DNA from: Lachnospiraceae bacterium
GTDB lineage: Bacteria > Bacillota > Clostridia > Lachnospirales > Lachnospiraceae
NCBI GenBank assembly: GCA_015056865.1
Contig: SVFM01000012.1
Coordinates: forward strand, 18,812 to 82,811
DNA length: 64,000 nt
Reading direction: 5' to 3'
The notes beneath the pieces are model-generated. The model was not told the origin of the DNA, ran no database searches, and worked only from the letters and a program-made list of their open reading frames with translations. Both the position numbers and the translations under genes were made by a program. Numbering within the stretch: position 1 is the stretch's first letter; every line of letters begins with the position of its first letter. Below are positions 56,310 to 64,000 of the stretch, in pieces.

Positions 56310-57158
56310 ATGCTATCTCTTTTAGATACCTATTGTTCTAACTTAAATATCAACAGCTATACGGGCGGTTTCTTTTCTCCCAGACCGGAAGAGCCTTGGC
56401 AATTGCCGGTACCAAAGCGATTTGGACAGCATAAATTTTACTATGTTACGAATGGTCAGTGCGTCATCAACATCGAAGAAACTGAGTATTTGGCAGGCCC
56501 CGGAGACTGGTTCTTGATCCCTGCGGGAACAATTCACTCTTATTACAAGGTGGACGGCACCCCCTTCCAAAAATACTGGATGCATTTCGAGATCTTCCCC
56601 GGCAATGATCTCTTTAAACAACTGAATCTGCCTTACCATATACACATAGGTGATCACACAAAGGTACGCCAGCTTTTTGAAGCTTATACCCAGGCCACCA
56701 GAAGTCCCCACCTAACTTCTTACTTCATAATCAAGGCCGCCTGCTTTGAATTGTTGGCAGAATATATCAACATTGCCAAGCCCGAAGAAGTTCTGGTAGA
56801 GAATCGCAGCAACCAAAAGCTAAATGATGTGATGGTTTATATCAATGATAACCTGGATAAAAACCTGTCTGTGGAAGAACTTGCAGCCTTGGTGTACATG
56901 CATCCCAATCATTTTATACGCTTTTTTAAGGAAAAAACCGGTTACACTCCGGCACGCTTTATTAATATGAAGAAAATGGAAAAAGCAAAACATCTTCTTG
57001 AAAATACAGAATTGTCCATTATGGAGATCATGGTGCAGATGGGCATCGAAGATGCCAGCCATTTTTCCAAGGCCTTTAAAACCCATTATTCCATGTCTCC
57101 CAGAAAATACAGAGAATTTTTCAGAGCAAATTTAAAATATGGAGGACCTGTCATGTAA
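56310..57158 (+). CDS. AraC-family regulator with cupin sensing domain
   Basis: 282 aa from the ATG at 56310 (AAAGGAG upstream). Cupin at about residues 25-110 (HKFYYVTNGQCVINIEE, GPGDWFLIPAGTIHSYY). C-terminal AraC domain (KNLSVEELAALVYMHPNHF, SIMEIMVQMGIEDASHFSK). Divergent from the creatininase/ceramidase-like operon, which it most likely activates in response to a sugar. Confidence 0.9.
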   Translation: MLSLLDTYCSNLNINSYTGGFFSPRPEEPWQLPVPKRFGQHKFYYVTNGQCVINIEETEYLAGPGDWFLIPAGTIHSYYKVDGTPFQKYWMHFEIFPGNDLFKQLNLPYHIHIGDHTKVRQLFEAYTQATRSPHLTSYFIIKAACFELLAEYINIAKPEEVLVENRSNQKLNDVMVYINDNLDKNLSVEELAALVYMHPNHFIRFFKEKTGYTPARFINMKKMEKAKHLLENTELSIMEIMVQMGIEDASHFSKAFKTHYSMSPRKYREFFRANLKYGGPVM

Positions 57159-57176
57159 GGCTATGACCGCAGCTAT

Positions 57177-57924
57177 TTACCAGTGGAGTTCCAGATACTC
57201 TTCTGCCTCCGCCTGACATAGGGAAAACTTTTCCATCAGCATGTCCCTGGCAGTTTCCCAGGAGGCCCCGAGACTTTTGCACGCCTCGATGAGAGCTTTG
57301 ATGCCTTCCTTAAGGCCCTCCCTGAGGCCTTCCCTGAGGCCCTCACTATGCCCTTCCTCCCGTATCAGTACCTTCTCTTCCCACGTCTGCATATATTTTA
57401 CCCCTATCTTTTCTGATTGTTTGATACTGGTCACTCTCTCGTGAATACGCTTCAACTTTTGGCTGTTAGATTGCTCCGCCACGGCATCTGTGGATGCTGT
57501 GATGTACTCCATCAAGTCCAAAAACTCCTGCGTGAAATCCTCCCGATTAACGCCCCTGGTGTTGATAAAAACACGAAGTGCCCCATCCTGCAGCTTCAAG
57601 TCCGGGCATTCTCGGCAGACACCCTCAAAGGTGTAGCGATACAAGCCCCTGCCAAAGATATCAAAGGGTGCAATCAGGATAAAGCATGCGCCCCTGTTCA
57701 TCCATCCCCACCACATCCAAACGGATCGCTCGCAGCTGCGGGGAAATCCCCAGTTCCTTCTCCGTCTCTGCGCCGGACAATAAATGGACTTCATTTTCCA
57801 GCAAAATTCCCACCAAGGCCTGATATGCCTCCGGATCCTCCATCGTCTGGTCAAAAAGAAATTTGTCCACCAGGTTCAGCTCATCCAGCCTGGTCAGCCC
57901 TCGAATTTCATTGTTTTGCGTCAT
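57177..57924 (-). pseudogene. Rpn-family PD-(D/E)XK nuclease/transposase, disrupted
   Basis: Begins with an ATG at 57924 (AAGGAGG upstream) and matches the Rpn/TIGR01784 family for about 75 residues (LVDKFLFDQTMEDPEAY, ISPQLRAIRLDVVGMDE). It then shifts frame and resumes at IAPFDIFGRGLYRYTFEGVC to the normal end. About 45 residues are missing at the junction, including the catalytic Y-x-E-x-Q strand. The C-terminal EGLREGLREGLKEG stretch is encoded by imperfect 12-bp tandem repeats. Confidence 0.8.
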
Positions 57925-58145
57925 AGTTGCCTCCTTATACGCAGGAAAACATGACACGCAAACCTCTCTGCTCTCCTGCTCTTTGATATTGAAAATTGAA
58001 AAGCAGGATTTCAAGAAATGTAGACAGAATGTCGTAAGACAGACCCTACCGAAGAATCGGTATTGTCCGAAGAAATCTTTTGCTTTGCATTGATTATACC
58101 ATAATTACAACCACAAATCAACGTTTTTTTATATTTAACCCACGC

Positions 58146-58173
58146 AAAAAGGCGGAGTACAATGTACTCCGCC
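58146..58173 (-). terminator. Terminator of the ABC importer operon
   Basis: Perfect 10-bp stem GGCGGAGTAC with complement and a 3-nt loop, followed by TTTTT on the minus strand, 49 bp past the binding-protein stop. Confidence 0.85.
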
Positions 58174-58221
58174 CAAATCTTTTTCAAGATTTCATCTGCC
58201 ATGCTGTAATTCGCAAAACTA

Positions 58222-60258
58222 TTATTTGTTAATAACGCCTGCTGCAACCAATTTCTCTCTGTTGGTCTCAACGAACAGGTCGTTGAACTCCTTAACAGTT
58301 TCCACGGTCAGATCGTTCTCGTCGCAGTAGGTCAACAGAGCCTTGTACTGCTTCTCGAAATCAGCGTCGCTCTCAGCTGCCATAACAGCCTTAACCTGGT
58401 TCTCGAAACCGGTTCTTGCTGCCCAGAAGGTGTTGATACCATCAACCTTAGGACCAAGAGAACCGTAAACCTGACAACCGATTGTTACATAGTCAGCAAC
58501 ATCCATCAGATGCTTGCCAGCCAGAACACCAGGGTTGAACTTCGCATATGCGGTACCCAGGTTGTCACGTCTGGGCATATGAGGTACCAGAGTGCTGTGA
58601 GGAGACTGCAGCTGCATAGCAGCGGTTCCAGGGAACTGGAAGAAGCCCTTCTCATCCTTAGGATTGGAAACAAGACCCAGCTTCTGGATCAGGTCGCTCT
58701 CGCCTTCGTACTCACCGGTACCAAGCAGACGACCCTGTACTTCCTTATCGCTGTACCAAGGAATACCATTCTCATCCTCTGCAAGCAGGCTGTTCTCGCC
58801 AGCGCCGTACCAGAATACTCTGGAACCAACAGCGGAGTTCAGGTAGTTCATAGCGTGCATCAGCTGATCCAGCTCTTCCTCAGACAGAGCATCCTTGAAC
58901 ACACCATAGTACATGGTATGAGTCTGAGCTGCGAAACCGCCGTACTTGCCTTCGAACTCGTAGTTGATCCATACGGGACGATAGTTGGTCTTCTCGTTGT
59001 AGTGAGGTATGAAGCTAGCACCATAGTATACAGCGTAACGATCAGCCAAAGCCTTCTCTTTGAAGATAGCTGCGTTGTCAAGCATGGAATCCTGAGAGAT
59101 GATGTCATCCTGAACCAGTTTGTTCACCCACTTCATGAAGCCAACATAGTACTCGTTGTCAACTGCTCTTTCCAGAACCTTGTCCTCGGTACCAGCATTG
59201 TGGTTACCGGTTACAAAGTAGTCAGCGCTGCCGTGAATACCGTCAACCAGTCCGGGCAGGGTAGCCAGCCACCACCAGTTGTCAGTCTCGGTATGAGGAC
59301 CATGAGTAACTTCCATGGGCTTGCCGTTAGCATCCTTCAGGCCCTTGGTTTCGATCAGCTCCTGGATGTCATACAGGAAATCTGCAAAATCATCACGGTT
59401 CTTCAGAGGGATGTCAAAGATCTGCTCTTCGGTAAAGTCACCACCGTTTACCCAGTACTCCTGGATCTCAGTGGGAGACATAGCATCGGGATACAGCTCT
59501 TTCAGAACATCATAGTTTACCATGATAGCCAGGTCGGTGTGGTTGTTAGCAGTATCCTTAGCCTGGATGTTCTTGGCATAAGATTCAGCATCCCACAACT
59601 CGCCGGGATCATAACCGGTAGCCATGTACATGGTAGGTACGGCGTTGCTGTTGAAGTAAGGAAGTGCAAAGTACTTGCCATCCTCATCCTTTACAGAATT
59701 CCAGTAATAGGTAGCGCCCTCCTCCAGGGGAACGAACTTGGTCATCTGATCCAGAGTGCCATCAGTCAGGTACTCGGTCATATCTGCAAGATAACCGTTC
59801 TCCCACAGGTCGGTCAGATGCTTCTCAATGTTGTAACCCCAGATGATGGTGGGGAAATCTTTGGAAGCAAGGAGCTTAGGCAGCTCAACGTCGATGGTGT
59901 TACCATTGTTGTTGTAAGAATCCTGATAATCGAATTTTACACCGGTAACACGCTCAAACTCGCTAAAGGTAATGTTGTCATCATAGATAGTACCGATGAT
60001 GGCACTTACACCACCTGCAGCCCAGAAGTTAACTTCCAGGGTATCGCCTTCCCAAGTAGGCAGTTCGGATGAATCGGACACTTCGTCAAGCATTTCCCAA
60101 TACATCTTCGCAGGTTCTTCGGAGCTGGGCTGCTCGGAAGAGGGAGTGGAAGAGGGAGTCTTGGACTCTTCAGTGTCGCCTCCGCATGCGGTAAAGCACA
60201 TAACTGTTGCCAGTGCCAGTGCGATCACGCGTGCGAACATTTTCGTGTTCTTTCTCAT
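58222..60258 (-). CDS. ABC transporter solute-binding lipoprotein
   Basis: 678 aa. Signal peptide with lipobox ending FTAC (C25), a serine/proline/glutamate-rich linker to about residue 50, then a long family-1-type sugar-binding fold as in LipO/YtcQ partners of LplB/LplC permeases. It captures a carbohydrate outside the membrane. ATG after AAGGAGG. It is last in the operon, behind a stem-loop that could raise its mRNA level. Rich in codons typical of highly expressed genes (for example AAC, GAA). Confidence 0.92.
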   Translation of the reverse strand: MRKNTKMFARVIALALATVMCFTACGGDTEESKTPSSTPSSEQPSSEEPAKMYWEMLDEVSDSSELPTWEGDTLEVNFWAAGGVSAIIGTIYDDNITFSEFERVTGVKFDYQDSYNNNGNTIDVELPKLLASKDFPTIIWGYNIEKHLTDLWENGYLADMTEYLTDGTLDQMTKFVPLEEGATYYWNSVKDEDGKYFALPYFNSNAVPTMYMATGYDPGELWDAESYAKNIQAKDTANNHTDLAIMVNYDVLKELYPDAMSPTEIQEYWVNGGDFTEEQIFDIPLKNRDDFADFLYDIQELIETKGLKDANGKPMEVTHGPHTETDNWWWLATLPGLVDGIHGSADYFVTGNHNAGTEDKVLERAVDNEYYVGFMKWVNKLVQDDIISQDSMLDNAAIFKEKALADRYAVYYGASFIPHYNEKTNYRPVWINYEFEGKYGGFAAQTHTMYYGVFKDALSEEELDQLMHAMNYLNSAVGSRVFWYGAGENSLLAEDENGIPWYSDKEVQGRLLGTGEYEGESDLIQKLGLVSNPKDEKGFFQFPGTAAMQLQSPHSTLVPHMPRRDNLGTAYAKFNPGVLAGKHLMDVADYVTIGCQVYGSLGPKVDGINTFWAARTGFENQVKAVMAAESDADFEKQYKALLTYCDENDLTVETVKEFNDLFVETNREKLVAAGVINK

Positions 60259-60290
60259 TTTCTTTCCTCCTTAAAAATTTTATATAATAA

Positions 60291-60322
60291 AGGGCAGCCA
60301 AGCAGCATGTCTAAGCTGCCCT
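60291..60322 (-). promoter_or_regulatory. Intercistronic stem-loop before the binding-protein gene
   Basis: AGGGCAGC pairs with GCTGCCCT around a 16-nt loop, followed by a T/A-rich stretch, within the 89-bp gap. Such elements partly terminate or stabilise mRNA and let binding protein exceed permease; here that is inference. Confidence 0.55.
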
Positions 60323-60347
60323 CCATTACCTTGGTTTGATCAAAAAA

Positions 60348-61259
60348 TCAGTCCTTCACGGCGCCAAGTGTAACGCCATGGATGAAGTACTTCTGCAGGA
60401 ACGGATAGGTAGCAATGATGGGGATGGTGGTCACGATGATCTGCGCACAACGCACAGCCTCGGTGGTGATATTCATCTCCTGGAACTGGGAGATGTCCTG
60501 ACCACTTCGCAGAGCATCCTGGATCATCTGCTGAATTCTCTCGGTCTCCTTCAGTACCTGCTGCAGCAGATAGGACAGAGGGAACAGATGATCATACTTT
60601 CTGGTAAAGAAGTACATGGTGGTGGTCCAGTCATTCCAGTCACCTACTGCCACCCACAGGGCGATAGTAGCCATAATGGGCTTACACAGAGGCATGACAA
60701 TACGGAACAGAATTTTGATCTCCGAAGCACCATCGATCTTGGCCGCTTCCTTCAATCCAAGAGGCAGGGAGTTCATGTAGGTACGGATAATGATCATATT
60801 GTACATACTGAACATGCCGGGGATAACGTAACAAAGGAAGTTATTTAACAAACCGATGTTACTGTACAAAATATACTGAGGGATCAGACCGCCGCCAAAA
60901 TAACCGGGAATCATCAGGTAAAGCAGGATCCCGCTACGGCCCACCAGCTCCTTATAGGTAAATACATAAGCACACATAAACTGTACAATAATGGTAAGCA
61001 CCACACTGCAGACTACACGTGCCACGGAAATAAAGAATGCCTGACCGAAGCCTTCCGCCGTAATAACAGTAGCAAAGTTATCCCAGGTAAAAACTCTGGG
61101 CCAAAACAGGATGCCGCCTCTGGCAGAATCCGCACCGTCGTTCAGCGCCTTGGCCAAAACGTTCAGATAAGGGAACAGCATCAGCACGATGATGATCCAC
61201 ATGAAAAATACATTAAATCCATCAAAACATCTTCTTGAAATTGATCTACGTCGTCTCAT
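60348..61259 (-). CDS. ABC sugar permease, YtcP/LplC type
   Basis: 303 aa, six membrane helices, with the EAA loop EAAKIDGASEIKILFRIVMPL near residue 185 split across the cytoplasmic contact. Carbohydrate-uptake CUT1 family, the YtcP branch that pairs with LplB. ATG after AAAGGAG. No ATPase gene is present; a shared MsmK-type ATPase elsewhere is expected for this family. Confidence 0.92.
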   Translation of the reverse strand: MRRRRSISRRCFDGFNVFFMWIIIVLMLFPYLNVLAKALNDGADSARGGILFWPRVFTWDNFATVITAEGFGQAFFISVARVVCSVVLTIIVQFMCAYVFTYKELVGRSGILLYLMIPGYFGGGLIPQYILYSNIGLLNNFLCYVIPGMFSMYNMIIIRTYMNSLPLGLKEAAKIDGASEIKILFRIVMPLCKPIMATIALWVAVGDWNDWTTTMYFFTRKYDHLFPLSYLLQQVLKETERIQQMIQDALRSGQDISQFQEMNITTEAVRCAQIIVTTIPIIATYPFLQKYFIHGVTLGAVKD

Positions 61260-61274
61260 ACTCTATCCACTCCT

Positions 61275-62219
61275 TTACCAAATACCGGTGCCTGATACCT
61301 TCTTGGACAGCCAGTTGGTTCCCAGTACCAGGAGCAGAGCCACAAGGCCTTGTACAAAGCCGATGGCGGTTGACATGTGATAGTTGCCGGCCTGAATACC
61401 GGTCTCGTATACAACGGTAGAGATAACGTCAAAGTTTATGTAAGGATTCTTCAAGCCGTATACTAGCTCAAAGTTACTGCTGAACAAAGATCCCATCTGG
61501 AAAATCAGCAGGATCATACAGGTAGGCAGCATGTGAGGGATGGTAATGTGACGCAGCTTCTGCATATAGTTGGCACCGTCCACCTCAGCAGCCTCGTACA
61601 GCTCCGGATTGATGGAGGTCAGGTTAGCCAGATGGATAATGGTAGACCAGCCCAGGCCCTTCCACAGGGGGATCAGGATAACAAACCACTGGAACACCGT
61701 CTGGCTGGCCAAAAACCTGAAAGGCTCTTTGGCTCCGAACCAGCTCATTACATTATTGATAATACCCTCTGTACTGAAGATCATGTATACCAGACCTACA
61801 ACTGAGATCCAGGACAGGAAATGGGGCAGGTAACTGATGGTCTGCACCACTCTCTTAAATGCTTTGTTGCGCAGTTCGTGCAGCATCAAGGCCAGAATGA
61901 TAGGTGCAGGGAAACCGGTGATGATACACATCACACTGGTGTAAAATGTATTCCAGATCGCACCGGTAAACTTGGACTGTCTGAAGATGGCCGCAATGTT
62001 GTCAAAGCCTACCCATTCACTTCCCCAAAGGCCCTTGTAAATGGAGTAATCCTGGAACGCCATCAGAACACCGGGCATACAGCAATAACTGAAAACAAAA
62101 ACAGATACTAATGTAGGCAACAGCAGTAAATACAGGTAGCGCTGTTTGAATGCCAGCTTCAGGCTCTGCTTAAATGTACGCTTACCGCTGATTGTCCTTA
62201 TCATTGTTTCTTTCGACAT
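61275..62219 (-). CDS. ABC sugar permease, LplB type
   Basis: 314 aa, six membrane helices. The EAA loop reads YEAAEVDGANYMQKLRHITI near residue 220. First gene of the permease-permease-lipoprotein operon, 15 bp before the second permease. The upstream AAGGAGTG is 11 bases from the ATG. It is divergent from the response regulator gene that probably controls it. Confidence 0.92.
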   Translation of the reverse strand: MSKETMIRTISGKRTFKQSLKLAFKQRYLYLLLLPTLVSVFVFSYCCMPGVLMAFQDYSIYKGLWGSEWVGFDNIAAIFRQSKFTGAIWNTFYTSVMCIITGFPAPIILALMLHELRNKAFKRVVQTISYLPHFLSWISVVGLVYMIFSTEGIINNVMSWFGAKEPFRFLASQTVFQWFVILIPLWKGLGWSTIIHLANLTSINPELYEAAEVDGANYMQKLRHITIPHMLPTCMILLIFQMGSLFSSNFELVYGLKNPYINFDVISTVVYETGIQAGNYHMSTAIGFVQGLVALLLVLGTNWLSKKVSGTGIW

Positions 62220-62345
62220 GATAATTTAAACACTCCTTCCTCTTGATTATCGACCGATATTACAACTTTAACAAAAATTTTATATTTTTTCGATATTCAT
62301 TTTAACTTTATTGGTTAAAAATCTTACTTTTTCATCGTTCCATAA

Positions 62346-62374
62346 TTGTTTTTTGTTCCTTTTGCATATATTAT
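62346..62374 (+). promoter_or_regulatory. Promoter of the response regulator
   Basis: TTGTTT and TATTAT with a 17-bp spacer, 60 bp before the start. No convincing promoter for the importer operon was found in the same 215-bp A/T-rich region. Confidence 0.45.
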
Positions 62375-62434
62375 CTAAAATATAGATATGCTATTTATCA
62401 AATAAGATGATTCTTTATTCAAAGAGGGATAGAA

Positions 62435-63715
62435 ATGTTTACACTAATGATAGCAGATGACAATCCTTATATTCTGAACGAATTGGCAACTATCACAGAC
62501 TGGGAGGACTTTGATCTGGATCTGACCGGCACCTACGGCAATGGCAGATTGCTGCTGCAGGCCGCCGAGCAAAACATGCCCGATGTGGTCCTGACCGATA
62601 TTTCCATGCCCAGCATGGATGGCATCAGCTTAGCCCGTGCACTTAAGGCCAAATCACCCAATGTGAAAATCATATTTATCTCCAGCTATGCAGACTTTGA
62701 GTATGCCCAGACCGCCCTGCAGCTACAGATTTCCGGATATATTCTAAAGCCCTTCGATCCGGAGCAGCTGATGTCCACCATGAATAAGGTGCTGCAGGAG
62801 CTTCGTGCGGAAAGCCTGCGCCGTTTCGAGCAGAGTCGCTCTCTCCATCAGGCGGAAACCTACCGCAGTCTGGCTCTGGAAAATTATATGAGAGAACTGC
62901 TGTACCATCCCAAGGAGGATGTTCTGGTCCGCTCTCAGTTGGAAGAATTACAATTGACTAATTTGGACAATTGCCTGCTCAGAGTTGCCTTCATCATTTT
63001 TGACCAGGACATCGAGGACTCCTACAGTGACATCATCAATGGGATCCGCTCTGTTTTGCACAATCGCCCTGAGCCGGAACCTCACTTTATATTAATGCCT
63101 ATCGACACACTGCACTGTGTCCTTCTGCTGATCTACCATGAGCCGGAGCCGGACATTACTGATCTGCTGGCGCAGCTGAATGTAGATATCGAAGTCTTTA
63201 CAGGTCTTCGCACAGCCATCGGTTACAGCGCCGCTTCCTCACAGCTTTCCCTGTTGCCAAGGCTCTATACCCAGTCTCGGGAAGCTGCCACCCAAAGCGC
63301 CGCTCAGCTCTGCGTGGTAGGCTACGAGGAGATCAATCTGGATCAGAGTCTGGATCCCGAAGAAATCCCCAGGGAAACCGGCAAAAACTATGTGGGAAAA
63401 ATGTTGGATTATATCCATACCAACTACATGAATCCCATCACCACCAACGACGTGGCTGCCGCCGCGTTCCTTTCTCCCAGTTATGCCAATCACAAATTCA
63501 GCTTAAAATGCGGATGCAGTATTTTTGATTACATTACCTCCTACCGTATTGATCAGGCCAAACGGATGCTGACAGAGACCGACGAGAAGATCACTCTGAT
63601 CGCCGAGCGTGTAGGCTACAGTGGCAAGACCAGTTTCTACCTGGCCTTCAAAAGAATCGCCGGCATGTCCCCCACCGAATACCGGCAGATAAAAGCTCAG
63701 GCACAGGATCAATAG
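62435..63715 (+). CDS. YesN-type response regulator (receiver plus AraC domain)
   Basis: 426 aa. Receiver with acidic pair D8/D9, phosphoacceptor D55 in VVLTDISMPSMDG and K105 in YILKPFD, all intact. A middle domain of about 190 residues, then a C-terminal AraC double helix-turn-helix (NPITTNDVAAAAFLSPSYAN, KITLIAERVGYSGKTSFYLA). Divergent from the importer. No kinase gene is adjacent; the kinase at 44715 is the nearest candidate. Confidence 0.93.
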   Translation: MFTLMIADDNPYILNELATITDWEDFDLDLTGTYGNGRLLLQAAEQNMPDVVLTDISMPSMDGISLARALKAKSPNVKIIFISSYADFEYAQTALQLQISGYILKPFDPEQLMSTMNKVLQELRAESLRRFEQSRSLHQAETYRSLALENYMRELLYHPKEDVLVRSQLEELQLTNLDNCLLRVAFIIFDQDIEDSYSDIINGIRSVLHNRPEPEPHFILMPIDTLHCVLLLIYHEPEPDITDLLAQLNVDIEVFTGLRTAIGYSAASSQLSLLPRLYTQSREAATQSAAQLCVVGYEEINLDQSLDPEEIPRETGKNYVGKMLDYIHTNYMNPITTNDVAAAAFLSPSYANHKFSLKCGCSIFDYITSYRIDQAKRMLTETDEKITLIAERVGYSGKTSFYLAFKRIAGMSPTEYRQIKAQAQDQ

Positions 63716-63732
63716 ATCCTTTGACGTTTAAC

Positions 63733-63777
63733 ACTCCGGACAGCTTCTTTATTAAGAAGTGTCCGGAGTTTATTTTA
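63733..63777 (+). terminator. Terminator of the response regulator gene
   Basis: ACTCCGGACA-CTTCTT stem with one bulged base and its complement, followed by TTTATTTT, 18 bp past the stop. Confidence 0.8.
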
Positions 63778-63825
63778 CACTTTTAAGCTCTGCGACACAA
63801 TGGACAAATTTTGGCAGAAAAAAGC

Positions 63826-63854
63826 TTGCACATACTTTCACTTTGTGTTACATT
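63826..63854 (+). promoter_or_regulatory. Promoter of the gene at the right edge
   Basis: TTGCAC and TACATT with a 17-bp spacer, about 110 bp before the start at 63966. Confidence 0.5.
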
Positions 63855-63965
63855 TTTCCTACCGGCGCACGCCGTTTTCACGGTCACATTCTTTGACCGG
63901 GCTTTCACTAATTCACCCTCTGTTCGAGGAAAAATCACTTACTAACAAAATACAGGAGGATTACT

Positions 63966-64000
63966 ATGACCACAGTACTACGACAACATTTTCCCATGAT
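63966..64000 (+). CDS. Start of an unidentified gene (partial)
   Basis: ATG after ACAGGAGG at good spacing; only MTTVLRQHFPM is visible before the window ends. It is too short to identify. The position next to the importer and response regulator suggests a further carbohydrate-use gene. Confidence 0.6.
   Translation, partial: MTTVLRQHFPM

Noticed and set aside
58011..58271. 86-codon minus-strand open frame overlapping the end of the binding-protein gene and the operon terminator
   Set aside because: It spans the terminator at 58146-58173, has no ribosome site and overlaps the lipoprotein 3' end in another frame.
58510..60072. 520-codon open frame on the plus strand opposite the binding-protein gene
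   Set aside because: It mirrors the codon structure of the real lipoprotein gene, has no ribosome site and no recognisable domain; an antisense shadow.

Overview
The window reads as chromosome of a spore-forming, Gram-positive anaerobe of the class Clostridia, most likely family Lachnospiraceae. The signs are an alpha/beta-type small acid-soluble spore protein, DUF4364, DUF4250 and DUF1385 proteins, zinc-type L31, strong AGGAGG ribosome sites, the order tig-clpP-clpX-lon-ysxC, and rpmE-DUF1385-prmC-prfA downstream of rho. No tRNA, rRNA, CRISPR array or intact insertion sequence was seen.

Layout. 1-2820: 5' part of a cytoplasmic beta-helix carbohydrate-active protein running off the left edge. 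2967-8321: magnesium channel mgtE with a long leader (small ORF, hairpin, terminator), a RelB/RelE-type toxin-antitoxin pair, a truncated acetyltransferase abutting an iron alcohol dehydrogenase, and an ECF sigma/anti-sigma pair with its own ECF-type promoter. 8596-11360: a TRAP-type permease with a small membrane partner, divergent from a LysR regulator. A TrkH scrap directly after prfA suggests that potassium-transport genes were lost here. 11522-24567: mostly housekeeping (prfA, prmC, rpmE, rho, radical SAM, rarA), a nitrilase-GDPD fusion, a Panacea-type toxin-antitoxin pair, a deacetylase and DUF4250. 24589-29106: clpB, an alanine/sodium symporter, and a cold-shock gene behind a terminator-bearing leader. 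29312-33079: a three-gene unit (GH109-like Gfo/Idh/MocA protein, M20 deacylase, N-acyltransferase) and mntP. 33092-33318: a 227-bp palindromic element. 33330-44672: truA, ysxC, lon, clpX, clpP, tig, the spore protein and other core genes.

The right third (44715-64000) is accessory and sugar-related. It has a YesM-type sensor kinase, two AraC regulators, tandem NodB-like proteins, an unclassified glycoside hydrolase-like protein, a Gfo/Idh oxidoreductase, tandem ceramidase-like proteins and a creatininase-family protein. After a decayed Rpn nuclease gene come an LplB/YtcP-type ABC importer with its lipoprotein and a YesN-type response regulator. My reading is an uncharacterised pathway that imports a complex glycan or glycoconjugate and dismantles it in the cytoplasm. 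The enzyme set is clear from the sequence; the substrate is not.
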